Assembly: GCF_020184175.1 (NCBI RefSeq)
Contig: NC_065532.1
Span: 38,378,287 to 38,442,286, forward strand
Length of the DNA stretch: 64,000 nt
Source of the DNA: Aphis gossypii
Lineage: Eukaryota > Arthropoda > Insecta > Hemiptera > Aphididae
Direction: 5' to 3'
Below are positions 52,672-63,651 of this stretch, in pieces (position 1 is the first letter of the stretch; each line of letters begins with the position of its first letter). The position numbers and the translations under genes were made by a program. The notes below the pieces were generated by a model. That model did not search any database. It was not told the origin of the DNA and saw only the letters and a list, made by a program, of their open reading frames with translations.

Positions 52672-53304
52672 AACCCACTGCTCACTGCATTACTGCAGTG
52701 ATCGGAATAAACGGACAGCTGAAATAGAAAAAAGTGTATGAATATTTTAATACCTATCTAAGGTAATATAGGTATAACAGCTTACAAATGTATTAGGTTT
52801 ATGGAAATAAATAAATTAGGTATAATTGAATAAAATACATATATACGTTTGTTTAATTGCGATTTTTTTATATAACTACATATGGAGACATAAGTGAATA
52901 TTTAACACTTATGAATATTGAATAGTCATGTCTTAATATTGCAATGTATCATTGTAAGTATTCATTACCTACCTCAAAATGACAAAATGTATTGACTTTT
53001 ATTATGTATAGCAAGATTCATAATATAGGTAATATAAAATATATAAAAGTTAAAGTACCCATGAATTATGTTTTTAAATGTTAACAAAATAATAAACATA
53101 TTGTTATTTAATGTTTAAATAAGTAACTTTGTCCAAATTGTTACTTAAAATTTCCTTTTACGTTGTTTAGATTTTAAGGTAATATCAATATTAACTTCTT
53201 ATAAGCAGAATCGCGAATTACATTTTTAAAACTTACAAAAATAGGTTTTTAATTTTTATACATTTTTAACTAATTTTCAAAATTCAAATGTGTATGTATA
53301 TATA

Positions 53305-53440
53305 AAAAATTTGTACCAATGTGTTTTTAATATTTTTATATAGCTATAAGAATGACTTTTTTGGGATTTTGTATTAAATATTCAAGAAATTTAGCCCAGT
53401 GAATAATTTTTTATTGACATTTATAGAATAAAAACTAAAA
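53305..53440 (-). repeat. Dispersed repeat family, copy B
   Basis: Reverse complement aligns with 40071-40190 over more than 100 bases at visibly high identity, including TTATTCACTGGG and TATAGCTATATAAAAATATT. Confidence 0.6.
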
Positions 53441-54002
53441 AAAGTTATGACAATTTTATAGAATACCTATACTAGCAGAGTAGCAGTCCGTATTACTTGC
53501 TGTAAGTGAGCACCATAGGTCAGGCCGTCAGGGACACGATTTTAAAGAAAATATAGTAAGGTTAGGTAGTAATAGTATATACTGTATATTATACACACTA
53601 TACATATTTGATATTATATTTGTGTTTATTTTATAAAAGTATATATTAAGCTGTATTAAATATATATTATATAATAATTTGTATCTATTTTATAAACTCA
53701 TATTTTATTAAAAACAGCAAATTTCTCATTAAATATTTTTAATTGTTTTTGAAGATGTTTAATATACTCACGATTACCTAATGCCATTGAGCTTATCCAA
53801 TCGTTCAATATCGTATATTATATTAATTACAAAAAAACTAAACAGGTACCTACCTACCTATAATAAATCTATAATAACGCAAGGGCTGGGTTGTAGACGT
53901 CGTAGCTGTAACGTGTAACGTAACGAAAGTAAATGTTAGTAAAGTTGTTCTTATGTTTTCAGGGGTGGCGATAAAAATTAAAATTAAATTGTGTTTCTTA
54001 CC

Positions 54003-54057
54003 ACTGAACTAAATACGTACACATACGTGATATATACGTAAACGTATTTAGTTCAGT
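54003..54057. repeat. Perfect 16-bp inverted repeat with 23-bp spacer
   Basis: ACTGAACTAAATACGT at 54003-54018 is the exact reverse complement of 54042-54057. Confidence 0.9.
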
Positions 54058-54239
54058 TAAAAGTAAATATTTAACTAATTATTACACAGAATTTTTTTTT
54101 TTTTTAATAACTATTATCAATTTTATAAGTTTAAAGTTAAAACTCAATACTTTTAGTTTAAAAAACATTTAAAATCTATTTTGGTTGGGTTTGATTATTT
54201 CATATATTTTGTCGCTAACAGGTAGCGCTGAGACTCAAA

Positions 54240-54658
54240 AAGGAAGATCACCTCCATATTACGAACCATATCTTTTCTAACCGCGTTAACAGCACTCCTA
54301 CCGTGTTATACACCGTCATCTCAACCAAAGCGCATGGCTCATAGCAATCGTTATCGTTGTCATGGTTCCAGTATTTCAAAATGCCTCAACAGATTTTTAC
54401 AATGAAATTTATTGTTTGTACGTCGTGCAGAAGTCTATAGTAGATCGTCTATTAGTGCGGTGTCCAACGTTCATTAGTCGCGAGTATTAATTAGTAAGTA
54501 GTAAATTACTGATTACTATAATATAGTGTCCGCGATTCCGTTTTTTTTTCTTTTAGGAATAGCGAATTGAACTGTAGAAATGCCGGTTTCGTGATTTCAG
54601 CAATCAGCGATGTAAACAGCAGTTATTACCTACTGCATTTTATTTCAGTGCCATTGAG
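54240..54658 (+). promoter_or_regulatory. Probable promoter and 5' untranslated exons of the helicase gene
   Basis: A GC-richer stretch. 54494-54556 is a convincing 63-bp intron: donor GTAAGT, branch-like TACTGAT, T-run, acceptor TTTTAG. The following exon 54557-54658 ends GAG before donor GTAGGT. No long reading frame crosses it, so it would be untranslated leader. Linking it to the helicase coding exons starting at 58699 (acceptor TATTCTAG) is inference. Confidence 0.4.
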
Positions 54659-54696
54659 GTAGGTATTAACGATATTATTATGTATAGTGTACAATA

Positions 54697-55085
54697 AGGG
54701 TGGCCCTTAGTCAGAGATGAAAAAAAAAATTTTAATATTTTAAATTTCTCACTCTTTCATTTTGTTCATTATTATAAAAAAGTAATTTTGTTAAATTTGA
54801 TAATGATTGTTCACCCCCTTCGCGTGCCCCAAGGGGGCTAAAAAATGCAAAATAAGGGTTTTTTTGTCGTTTTTTGAGTTTTATCAGATAAATATTGCAC
54901 TTATCGATAAAATGTATATAACTTAAATTATAGATATTTATATTTTTAATAATAAACATATTTATACAATTTCTTATAAATTTATTATTTTCCAAGAAAA
55001 ATGATAAAATACAAAATTTTTAATTTATTTAAATAATTTATTTTTCTAAGGTTATTTACATTTATTAGAATAATGGTTGGTGATA
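54697..55085. repeat. Left terminal inverted repeat
   Basis: Matches the right repeat in reverse complement from AGGGTGGCCC through TTTATTAGAATAA.GGTTGG. The transposase stop codon lies just inside it. Confidence 0.88.
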
Positions 55086-55096
55086 TTTATGATAAT

Positions 55097-57453
55097 TTAA
55101 TAGTTCTTGGATAAAGTGATTTTTTTACAATCTGGAAATTTCTGACGATACTCGTTGACTACTTGCAGTAAATATTGCTTCTGATCTTCGTTTTTGGTTA
55201 ATAGCTTGTTATAATCTTCAATCAACTTAACTCCTCTCTCCGCAATATCATTTACTACATTTATATTATTTACCAATTCTTTACTTTTTTTCTACTGGTC
55301 ATTTTCATTCCACAATTTGGGATCTAAATCTAAAAAGTCCATCGGTATACCAAATCTATTAAAAAAATTACTAGATTGGATAGATATGAAATCGTTGATA
55401 TCTTTATTAGCAAAATCGTATATTTCATTTGGTTTTAAAATTATTCGTTTGTTGGCTTCTGATTCGATATCACGAGACTGCATAGCTTTAACCATTTTTA
55501 TTTTGGTTTGTGATGACACTCTGTCATCAAAAAATGCTAATGAAGTCGCTTCTGGTGTTAAGTGCCATAAATGACCACACATTTTTTTTAACGCTGACTT
55601 AGAAATTTGTTCATCAATTACCTCATACAATATTATATCTTTAATAAATTGTAAATCCATGTTTGGAGCTAGAGCAGCAGCTCTAGCACAAAACCATTGT
55701 TTTATATATATACGATTAAAAAATACATATGTCACGCAAAGCATTATTTTCTTTTAAAGTTAATTTAAATTCATTACGAAATAAAAATATTTTTATAGAA
55801 TAAATAGCTTTTGACATTCATCGAGCGTGATGTATTGGTCCAGGAACTTTGAAAAATATACCATTTGGAGGTGTTTGACCAAGAAATATAATAGTTAATT
55901 CTAGCAGCTCCTTATAGTCATCTCGGGGTTGATATTGTTTTAATTGATTTATACAAAATATTGAAAGTTCTTCCTTTAAATGTTGTAATGATTGAAAAAC
56001 AAAAGTATCTTCCAATCCAATATGAAAGTTTTTAACATTAATGTTAGGCCAACATTTTTGAAAACGTTTAAAAATCGGTACATCTGGGGCAGATGCAATA
56101 TCAATCTTTATTTCAAAAGCACTTCTTAATACAACTTCAAGTATATGGTGTCTGCACGGTAAAAAAAGAATTTCACGTTCTAACTTTTGTTCTAGTAATA
56201 TAGGTACAAGCACCTTTTAGTCGACCGGTATTAGATGCAGTTGTATCACAACATAATGCTTGTACGTTATCGATTAAACCCCAATTTTCAAGAGCCTGAT
56301 ACACTGCTGTTGCTTGATTTTCCCCCGTGCCAGATATAAGTTCTGGTACACCAAGCAACTGCTCTATGCCTTTATATGATACAATTATTGGTAGGCGGTC
56401 AACCAATTTTTTTTCGGATAATGAGGGAAGAAGTTTACCATCCCAATGAACAACACATGGACCTATTTGAGATGGGTTGAAATTAACTCGAAGTGCTTCT
56501 ATTCTATTTTTACGAAAACGTTGTCGAATAGAATTTACTGATGTCCGATTTATTATTAATTCATTTATATTAATACCGAATGATTCTACAGTTAATAATA
56601 TATGAACCGCATCTCGATCGCTTATCTTACACCTATCAAGAGCTGCAGCCATTTTATCAGTTATAAAATTAGTTTTACCTCTTAATTGAAATAAATTTGG
56701 TTGTTCTATAACCTCTTCCTCTGATATTGTGTTAAAATTGTGTTCTTCTATTTCATCAGAATCACTACTTGCAGATGAAAAAACAAGAGTCTCACTATTA
56801 ACAACTCGTTCTGAAATAATTACAAAAATTATTTATATTTATAATATTGTAAATATTGTAAATATTAAAACCATCATTCACAAATAATCTAGGTACCTGA
56901 AATTTCCATGTCTTCATATACTCTTTTTTTTCTTTCCAACTTATTTTTCAATTTTTTTTCAATGCTTTCTTCAAGTTTTTGATTTTTCCTATCTATTCCC
57001 AACAAACAACCGGGTCTTCCTTTAATCCTTTGAGTTTAAAAATTGTTTATCACTTTCTATTTTCATTATGTCTAAGGCACGAGCATGAGCGATATCAAAA
57101 ATATCATTAAACTTATTAACGAAAATTTCTTCATTTTTTCGATCTTTTGCTGATTTTCTAGTCGAATGTTTTTGTAAATTTCTCCACTCGTTATATAATG
57201 ACTCAACTTTTTTCAACAAGTGATAGTCTTCTCTAACGGGAATATGTGCTTTTTCCCAAAATATAATGACTTCGCGGATCACTAATTTAGCACTGTCGCG
57301 TAAATTTAAATTTACTTTACGCATGTTAAAAAAGAGAACACTTAACACCTGTTTTATTGAAGGTAACTTACTACCTATAATTTGATTCGAAATATGTCCA
57401 ACTAAAAATATTTTATTGGAATCACGAAGATTTATTTTTGATGACGACGCCAT
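55097..57453 (-). pseudogene. DDE-type transposase with CxxH motif, two exons, inactivated
   Basis: Would cut and rejoin the element's ends in the nucleus. ATG at 57453-57451. Exon A runs 57453-56897, then an 86-bp intron (donor GTACCT, acceptor TTTCAG), and exon B runs from 56810 to a stop at 55099-55097. Exon A encodes a helical, basic N-terminal part ending IKGRPGC. Exon B has an acidic Ser/Glu stretch, then the catalytic core: D at 56442-56440 (HWDGKLLP), D at 56247-56245 (CCDTTASNTG), C and H of CRHH at 56156-56145, and E at 55240-55238 (NDIAERG). Damage: frameshifts near 57040, 56200 and 55720, TGA at 55820-55818 and TAG at 55294-55292. It is not recognised as a named superfamily. Confidence 0.85.
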
Positions 57454-57996
57454 AATAATAAATTTTAAAAAATAAGTATTTAAACGAACGGTATTTATAA
57501 AATATGAGAAATAATTTCTTATGCAAAAAATTAAAATTGTGTTTAATACATAGGTATGATGACAATTAATAACAATGGTTTGTGTCAAACTGCCAAATAT
57601 TTGATAGCCTTGCCTCTACTGTCACAATATAATATCATTATCGATAAAATTATCTAATCTTAAATGTAAAATATCTGCCATTTGCCAATTCCAATATAAT
57701 ACTCTAACGTTTCGTTTGCCGTTTACCTATACTTAAATAACTATTAGATATAAAGTCGATTAGGTATAAATTTATATTATCTACATTTTACTCGTACGCA
57801 TTGTACTATTCTCTTAAAAACGAGATTATAAATTACACTACCTATTGTGATCTTATAATTATCGATAGATCAATTGTATATACTTTTATTTTAACTTACC
57901 TGTGACAATAGAACATTAACTCCAATACAATTTACACTTATTAACTTTTTTTTGGAGATAAAATTTTTGATCATTTTTATACAGGATATTTTGTTT

Positions 57997-58374
57997 TATC
58001 ACCAACCGTTATTCTAATAAATGTAAAAAAGATTATAAAAATAATTTTTTTAAATAAATTAAAAATTTTGTATTTTATCATTTTTCTCGGAAAACAATAT
58101 ATTTATAACAAATTGTATAAATATGTTTATTATTAAAAATATAAATATCTATAATTTAAGTCATATATATTTTATCGATAAGTGCAATATTTATCTGATA
58201 AAACTCAAAAAACGACAAAAAACCCCTATTTTGCATTTTTAAGCCCCCTTGGGGCACGCGAAGGGGGTGAACAACCATGATCAAAATTTAACAAAAATTA
58301 CTTTTTTATAGTAATGAACAAAATGAGGGGGTGAGAAATCAAAAATTCGCGAGTTCAAAAATAAGGGCCACCCT
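57997..58374. repeat. Right terminal inverted repeat
   Basis: Inverse of 54697-55085. It ends GGGCCACCCT at 58374, followed by TA. Confidence 0.88.
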
Positions 58375-58698
58375 TAGCACATATAGCTTGGTTTTTTCCC
58401 TGTATCTTTGGCTCGTCGGATAAGTAGTAGATAATTTTATTATCAATTAAATAAAACCTTACGTTGAAACTCTCGTGAACTGCGTGTCTGCCAGCTCGTG
58501 TAGTGTGTAGTTCTGTCCAATGATCAGCAATGTTGTACGTTCGACACGAGGAAAGGATGGTTATTGTGTACAAGACGTATCTTCTTAATCTGACAAGATC
58601 ATTTTAACCTTTTCACTTCGCTGCTCGTACAAAGATTTTGTGCCCACCGATTGCCCGAAATAGCGTTTTAAATTGACATTGTACGCTCTATATTCTAG
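58375..58698. other. Sequence between the transposon and the first helicase coding exon
   Basis: Ends with a pyrimidine-rich CTCTATATTCTAG acceptor at 58698. It could be the 3' part of a 5' intron or, if the gene starts locally, promoter and leader. No coding sequence is supported. Confidence 0.5.
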
Positions 58699-58902
58699 TG
58701 TGAACACTATGTCTGCTGAACAACATCTGGAGTTGGGTGACCGGAAAAACCGATGTGCCCGAGCTGCCAAAAAATATTTGTTTTGAAAAAGATGTAACGC
58801 CAGAAAATGATTTTTGGGTAAGATCTGTCGTTGGACTCTCTATTTGTATATTACTCTTGTAATATATATCTCTACTAATATATGTTGTGGTTTTATGTTT
58901 AG

Positions 58903-60591
58903 ATATCATGTATATTAAACCCATCGTTAGATGTCAGATACGTAAATGGTAGAGTGACAAAAATATTGGACACTGACAAGTGTCTCATTGACGATAAATA
59001 CCACTATCAACCGAAAACCGAAAAAGAAATTCGAAACTTCCCATACATAGAGGTTAACAGTCCTGTCAGGATATCTCTTTATAGAGAAAAAAACTCTAAA
59101 AATGCAGAATGGAGGGTTGCAAGTTGTTTTCTATCCAGAGACGGTCCTCGTTATCAGCCCAATGTGTATGTTCTTTAACCGCATGTTTAAATAGTTAAAT
59201 TACCAACGGAAATTGTTAATTATGCTAATAAACAATAATTAATATAATATCTTTAGAATCAGATCAAATGAGTCTGTTCGTGTTCTTCTTGATGATGTTG
59301 AACCAACTTCTCAAATTGATGATGATATTGATGATGTCAATATTAATGAAAATCAAATGACTATTGAAGTGTTAGGTGACATGCCAAAAGTAATTGGTTT
59401 TGAACAAGAAACTGTTATACAGGTATTAATATTTAATTTTTCTTTTGTAAACTAATTATTATATTTATTTTACTTATATTTTAGTAAAAAATAATAATAA
59501 TAAAGTTGATTTAAGATAAAATATTAAAATATATATTTCATTTTATATACTAGATATTATTTAGAAATAACAGTTTTGTCGAGGAAAAATATTAAATGAT
59601 TATCAAACCATGTTAGGAAACAAAGTACAATTGTCAATTGTTAATAAAAATAAGTTGCCTATAATAATTGGAGTGCAGTCAGAATATATTTTTGATATTA
59701 CTCTCAAAGGAAAGTATGTTATAAGTCCATGTACCTACATATTTGTATTATAATATCCATTAACTAAAAATAATTTTAAACAAATTTGATGGTTGTTAAT
59801 ATTGTACTTGATTTTCTAGATACTAATAGTTTTTTTTTTTCAAGGTATTTAGGAAAATCTTATGAAAGAGTTGAATTTATTTTTAAAGATGTTACTTACA
59901 AAGTAGTCATAAGCATTGATGTTACTGATTCAAGATTAATTCTCCCAGGTAATTCAGGTAGTTATTCCAGGAAAGAAATTGATATGCAGTAAGTATTAAT
60001 TTTTTAAATAAAAAACAATCAATTTATCACCAGCTTGTAATTCATTATATTTTAACAATTACAGAAGGTTATTTGAATTACAAAATGATCCAATAGTTCC
60101 TGGTGTTCGAAGTGGCACTAAAACACAGTTTCCTGCAGTCCGTTTAAAACAATGGAATATTCCATCTCAGTTGTCAAAATGTTATTGGTCAGAAGATGGA
60201 AAATTAAATCAGTAATACAAATTTTATTTAGATTTATATTTTAAAATCACTGTATACTTTAATAATTTTGATCATTTAAAAAATACGTAAACTGGCTTCA
60301 AAAGTTTTCTTGATAAATTTAGTTATAAGTACAGTTTATGTATACTTATTAACAAATATTACTTAACTACTTCTGTCTAGACAACTCCAATAATTTAAAT
60401 ATAATAAAACTGTTGTTTCAAATTAATTTAACATAATAGTGCTTACAAATTATTATTATTATTTTTTAATTAGAATACCATCTGAAATTAAAAGTAACAT
60501 TCAAAAGTTTTATCCTGCTGCTTTTGAAGTTCTTACCTACGAAAATTACAAAGCAAAGTATCATACTATTTTATTTATGGATGAAATAGAA
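58903..60591 (+). CDS. Helicase N-terminal region exons
   Basis: Six exons join in phase without a break. They encode the OB-like segment (58903-59165), an acidic Asp/Asn-rich linker (59257-59422) and beta-rich domains ending YHTILFMDEIE, equivalent to the conserved pre-core segment of MOV10. Confidence 0.75.
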
Positions 60592-60949
60592 GTAAGTATA
60601 TTTACCAATTTGTAAAAAGAGTAATTGATACTACAGTCTACAACTATGTAAATACTATTTATAATCAATGGTAATATATTTAAATTAGAAAAAAAGAATG
60701 ATTCATCAATTTATTTAAAACAATAAAATGAGAAATATCGTATTACTAATTAGTAATTACATATTTAATAATAGACTTGCTCTTTATATTTGACACTGTT
60801 ATGAATCTATTGCTATTTTTAATCTGGGTTTCCCGTGAAACTTAATTTAATATAAATATATAATGTATTTATTTCTCAACTTTTGTTTATTCAAGTTTTA
60901 ATTATGCAAACTATATTTTTTAAATTATATCAATTTTTATCAATTTTAG

Positions 60950-61111
60950 ATTACAGCAGCTCTTCAAAAATATGCACAAGAAAGAACACATTTTGAGACT
61001 GCTGGTGAATATTTAGTTCTAAAAATACCTAACCTTTCTAAGCAACGACCTTCTTTAATTTTGGTGATCGAATAACAGTTACAGATCCACCAAACTGTAC
61101 TAAAAGATTAG
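60950..61111 (+). CDS. Helicase exon with single-base frameshift
   Basis: Reads in frame to KQRPSLIL, then would stop at 61073-61075. One base later the frame reads GDRITVTDPPNCTKRL and splices in phase to GECGRYEGIIHKVL, as the family requires. The break sits in a short T-run (61059-61062). Confidence 0.75.
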
Positions 61112-61342
61112 GTAAATATTTTTCTAAACAGACTTATATCTATTGGTTTAATTTATATATTTTATGAACAACTATATTCTAATACTGAGTAATTTAACTA
61201 TTAAAGTAATTTCTAAAATTAGGTAATCGGTTTTTTTTTTTATTATTATTATTATTGTTATACTGTTTAATATTTATGGAGTTTTAGTTTTTGATTGTAT
61301 TTTATTAGAAATTTTACGTTAAAATGATTAATTTGTTCCTAG

Positions 61343-62550
61343 GTGAGTGTGGTCGCTATGAAGGCATAATTCATAAGGTTTTAGCAAATGAAATATGGTT
61401 GAAGTTCGATCCTGTATTTCATAGTATATGTGGCCATTGGGATTATAGTGTGAATTTTTTCAATGCTAGAATGATGTATCGAAAACAACATGAAGTAATC
61501 GACGATGTGTGGAAAAAGAACAGATTAGGCGAATTATTCTTGTTTCCATACTGTGATTCCTTGGAATACCGGCCATCAAAATTAAAGATCCTAAACCATG
61601 ATAAGATAGACACAAATAACACCAATGAGGATAATTTAAAAAAAGATAGCAATACCCTGTTACCACAACCAAAGATAGTACAAAAAATCAGATGGTTTAA
61701 TAGTAAATTGAACTTTGAACAAAAAAGTGCTGTCATTAATATTCTGAAAGGTGAAGGAAGACCAATGCCATACATTATTTATGGACCCCCTGGGACTGGT
61801 AAAACAATAACAATGACAGAAAGCATCATTCAAGTATATAAAGAATTCCCTAAAAGCAAGTTAGTATTTTAAAATACAAATAAATTTTTGGGTCATCAGA
61901 ACATTTTGGCTTTACTTATAATGCTTAACTAAAATTGTTATAATAGGTCTTTTGGAATACCGGTTGGTAAACTTTCTTATATTTAACTGTTTTTAGATTA
62001 TTGATTTGTGCTCCAACCAATTCTGCTGTTGACATGTTACTGTCTAAACTTATAGATTCTGGTTTATTTGATACCACTATTATGAAACGTTTAGTTGCCT
62101 ATAATCATTTTAATGGTTCAGCTTATAACATGGATTATGATGAATATTGTGTTTTACCAGAACTTGAGAATTCGCAATTGAATGATGGCACAGAAATAGG
62201 TAACAGAAAATAATAATTCTCTAATTCTGTATTTGATAATTTATGTTTTATGATAATTATGTTATGTTAAGCCACTTTTAATATTTACATTAGGGATGTA
62301 TTAACATTAATTACTCTGGAGATGAAATTTATCTATATTTTAAAAATAATTACTTTAATTTAAACACATACATTTTTTTTAGATTCTAGGTTAATTAGAA
62401 AACAAGATATTCTCAAGCTACGAATAGTTCTTTCCACTGAAAGTACAGCTGGATTGTTGTATATGATGGGTTTAAAGAGCGGAACCTTCACTCATATATT
62501 TATAGATGAAGCTGGACAATCAACAGAACCAGAAATATTAATACCACTTT
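61343..62550 (+). CDS. Helicase RecA-like domain 1 exons
   Basis: Exons 61343-61859, 61997-62199 and 62383-62550. They carry FNSKLNFEQKSAV (Q-motif region), Walker A GPPGTGKT, APTNSAVD (motif Ia) and the DEAGQ box characteristic of Upf1/MOV10-group helicases. Confidence 0.92.
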
Positions 62551-62614
62551 GTATGTGTCTTGTAATTAAGATTGTTTTTTAAAAATATTTTTATTATTGA
62601 AACTAATTTTATAG

Positions 62615-63651
62615 CATTTTTGGATCCATACCGAGATGGACAAGTTGTATTGGGTGGAGATCCCAAACAATTAGGACCTGTGGTCATGTCATTTTTAGCA
62701 AAAGATTGTGGCCTGGGACTGTCCATGTTATCTCGTTTTATCAACTACCCATCATACCTGAGAAATAATGATGTTTTTCCTGAGCACAATGGTTATAACC
62801 CAAAACTTATTACACATTTAACTCATAATTATCGAGCTTTGCCAGAAATTGTATTGAATTACAATCATTTATTTTATCAATCATTATTAGTACCAACTGT
62901 GAGTAATAATAACAAATTTGTAAGATATACCTAATAATATTTATGTAATGTTCTTACTTTATTTACTGCTTATTTAGATTTTGAATGATAACTCTCGGGA
63001 AAGAATATTATTAAACATTTGAATGAAAACGCTCACTGGGAAATAGATTGTAAAGGACCCGTTATTGTGCATGGTGTAGTTGGTGAAGACAGCCAAGATC
63101 CCAATAGTCCTTCATGGTTTAATCCTCATGAAGCTTCTCAAGTCTTATTGTACTTTACTAGATTGATAAAGTCTGGTATATCTGCTAATGATATTGGAAT
63201 TATTACCCCATACGCTTCTCAAGTAAATAATATCAATGTATAGTTTCATACAAACTCATATTTTAATTATTTTGTGTGTGTGATTAAGGTTTCCAAAATT
63301 AATGAGTTACTGAAAATGTATCATCCAGATATAAAATTACCAAAAGTAGGCACAGTGGAAATGTTCCAAGGTCAAGAGAGAATGGTTATTATCATATCAA
63401 TAGTTAGAAGCAAATCCATAGCTGGAAGTCAAAAAGATAAAACATTTAATCTCGGTTTTCTTAATGCTAAAGAACGCACTAATGTTGCATTGTCTAGGTC
63501 TAAGGCATTGCTCATAATTATTGGAAATCCATCAACAATGCAAAAGAATTACTGTTGGAGATATGTACTGTCACAAGCAATTAAAAATGACAACTATATT
63601 GGGTGTAATGTTACTGAATATTCAGACTCTGAATACTATATAAAACATTAA
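62615..63651 (+). CDS. Helicase RecA-like domain 2 exons
   Basis: Exons 62615-62898, 62978-63222 and 63289-63651. They include GGDPKQLGP, THNYRALPE, SPSWFNPHEA, IGIITPYASQ, GTVEMFQGQE and NVALSRSK. The second exon has a frameshift near 63000, although an alternative AG at about 63002-63003 would keep the frame by dropping eight residues. Confidence 0.88.

Larger units (their letters stand above)
48361..54239. other. Intergenic repeat-rich stretch
   Basis: No gene is firmly supported. Contents: possible decayed element 49540-50021; LTR-like unit about 50340-50640; possible small spliced frame 52469-52671; repeat copy 53305-53440; perfect inverted repeat 54003-54057. A GC-richer patch at 51565-51910 (containing GGCCGGGCTACACACGGCG) is probably repeat-derived but unassigned. 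Confidence 0.5.
54697..58374 (-). mobile_element. 3.68-kb cut-and-paste DNA transposon with ~380-bp terminal inverted repeats
   Basis: The left TIR runs about 54697-55085 and the right about 57997-58374, inverted and highly similar; both begin AGGGTGGCCC. TA flanks both ends (54695-54696, 58375-58376), the apparent target duplication. Each TIR contains a CCCCCTT...AAGGGGG hairpin. A single transposase gene lies between them on the minus strand. Its D, D, CxxH, E motif order places it among RNase H-fold eukaryotic transposases, in the group that includes hAT, P, MULE and Kolobok; exact superfamily not determined. The copy is inactive because the transposase is broken. Confidence 0.88.
58709..63651 (+). 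pseudogene. MOV10/MOV10L1 (Armitage)-type SF1 RNA helicase gene, 14 exons, frameshifted
   Basis: The family are ATP-dependent 5'-to-3' RNA helicases; MOV10L1/Armitage acts in piRNA production. Exons: 58699-58817, 58903-59165, 59257-59422, 59574-59713, 59845-59988, 60065-60211, 60474-60591, 60950-61111, 61343-61859, 61997-62199, 62383-62550, 62615-62898, 62978-63222, 63289-63651; about 1010 codons, near MOV10 length. An N-terminal GRVTKIL...LIDDKY stretch resembles the small OB-like domain of MOV10L1. Helicase motifs: GPPGTGKT (61783-61806), DEAGQ (62505-62519), GGDPKQLGP (62653-62679), NYRALPE, GTVEMFQGQE (63349-63378), NVALSRSK. Breaks: one base is missing before 61063 (RPSLIL then GD) and one near 63000 (NDNSRE then NIIKHLNE). 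The ATG at 58709 is one base out of frame with SWVTGKTD. The larger unexplained introns (60592-60949, 62200-62382) are AT-rich and empty. Assembly error is the alternative. Confidence 0.8.

Noticed and set aside
54732..54995. Minus-strand 87-codon frame
   Set aside because: Falls wholly in the left TIR; the counterpart in the right TIR does not keep a frame.
58354..58924. Minus-strand frames near the helicase start
   Set aside because: No family resemblance. They overlap helicase exon 1, intron 1 and TIR sequence and show no splice structure.
61443..61775. Minus-strand 110- and 68-codon frames
   Set aside because: Antisense shadows of the helicase exon 61343-61859.
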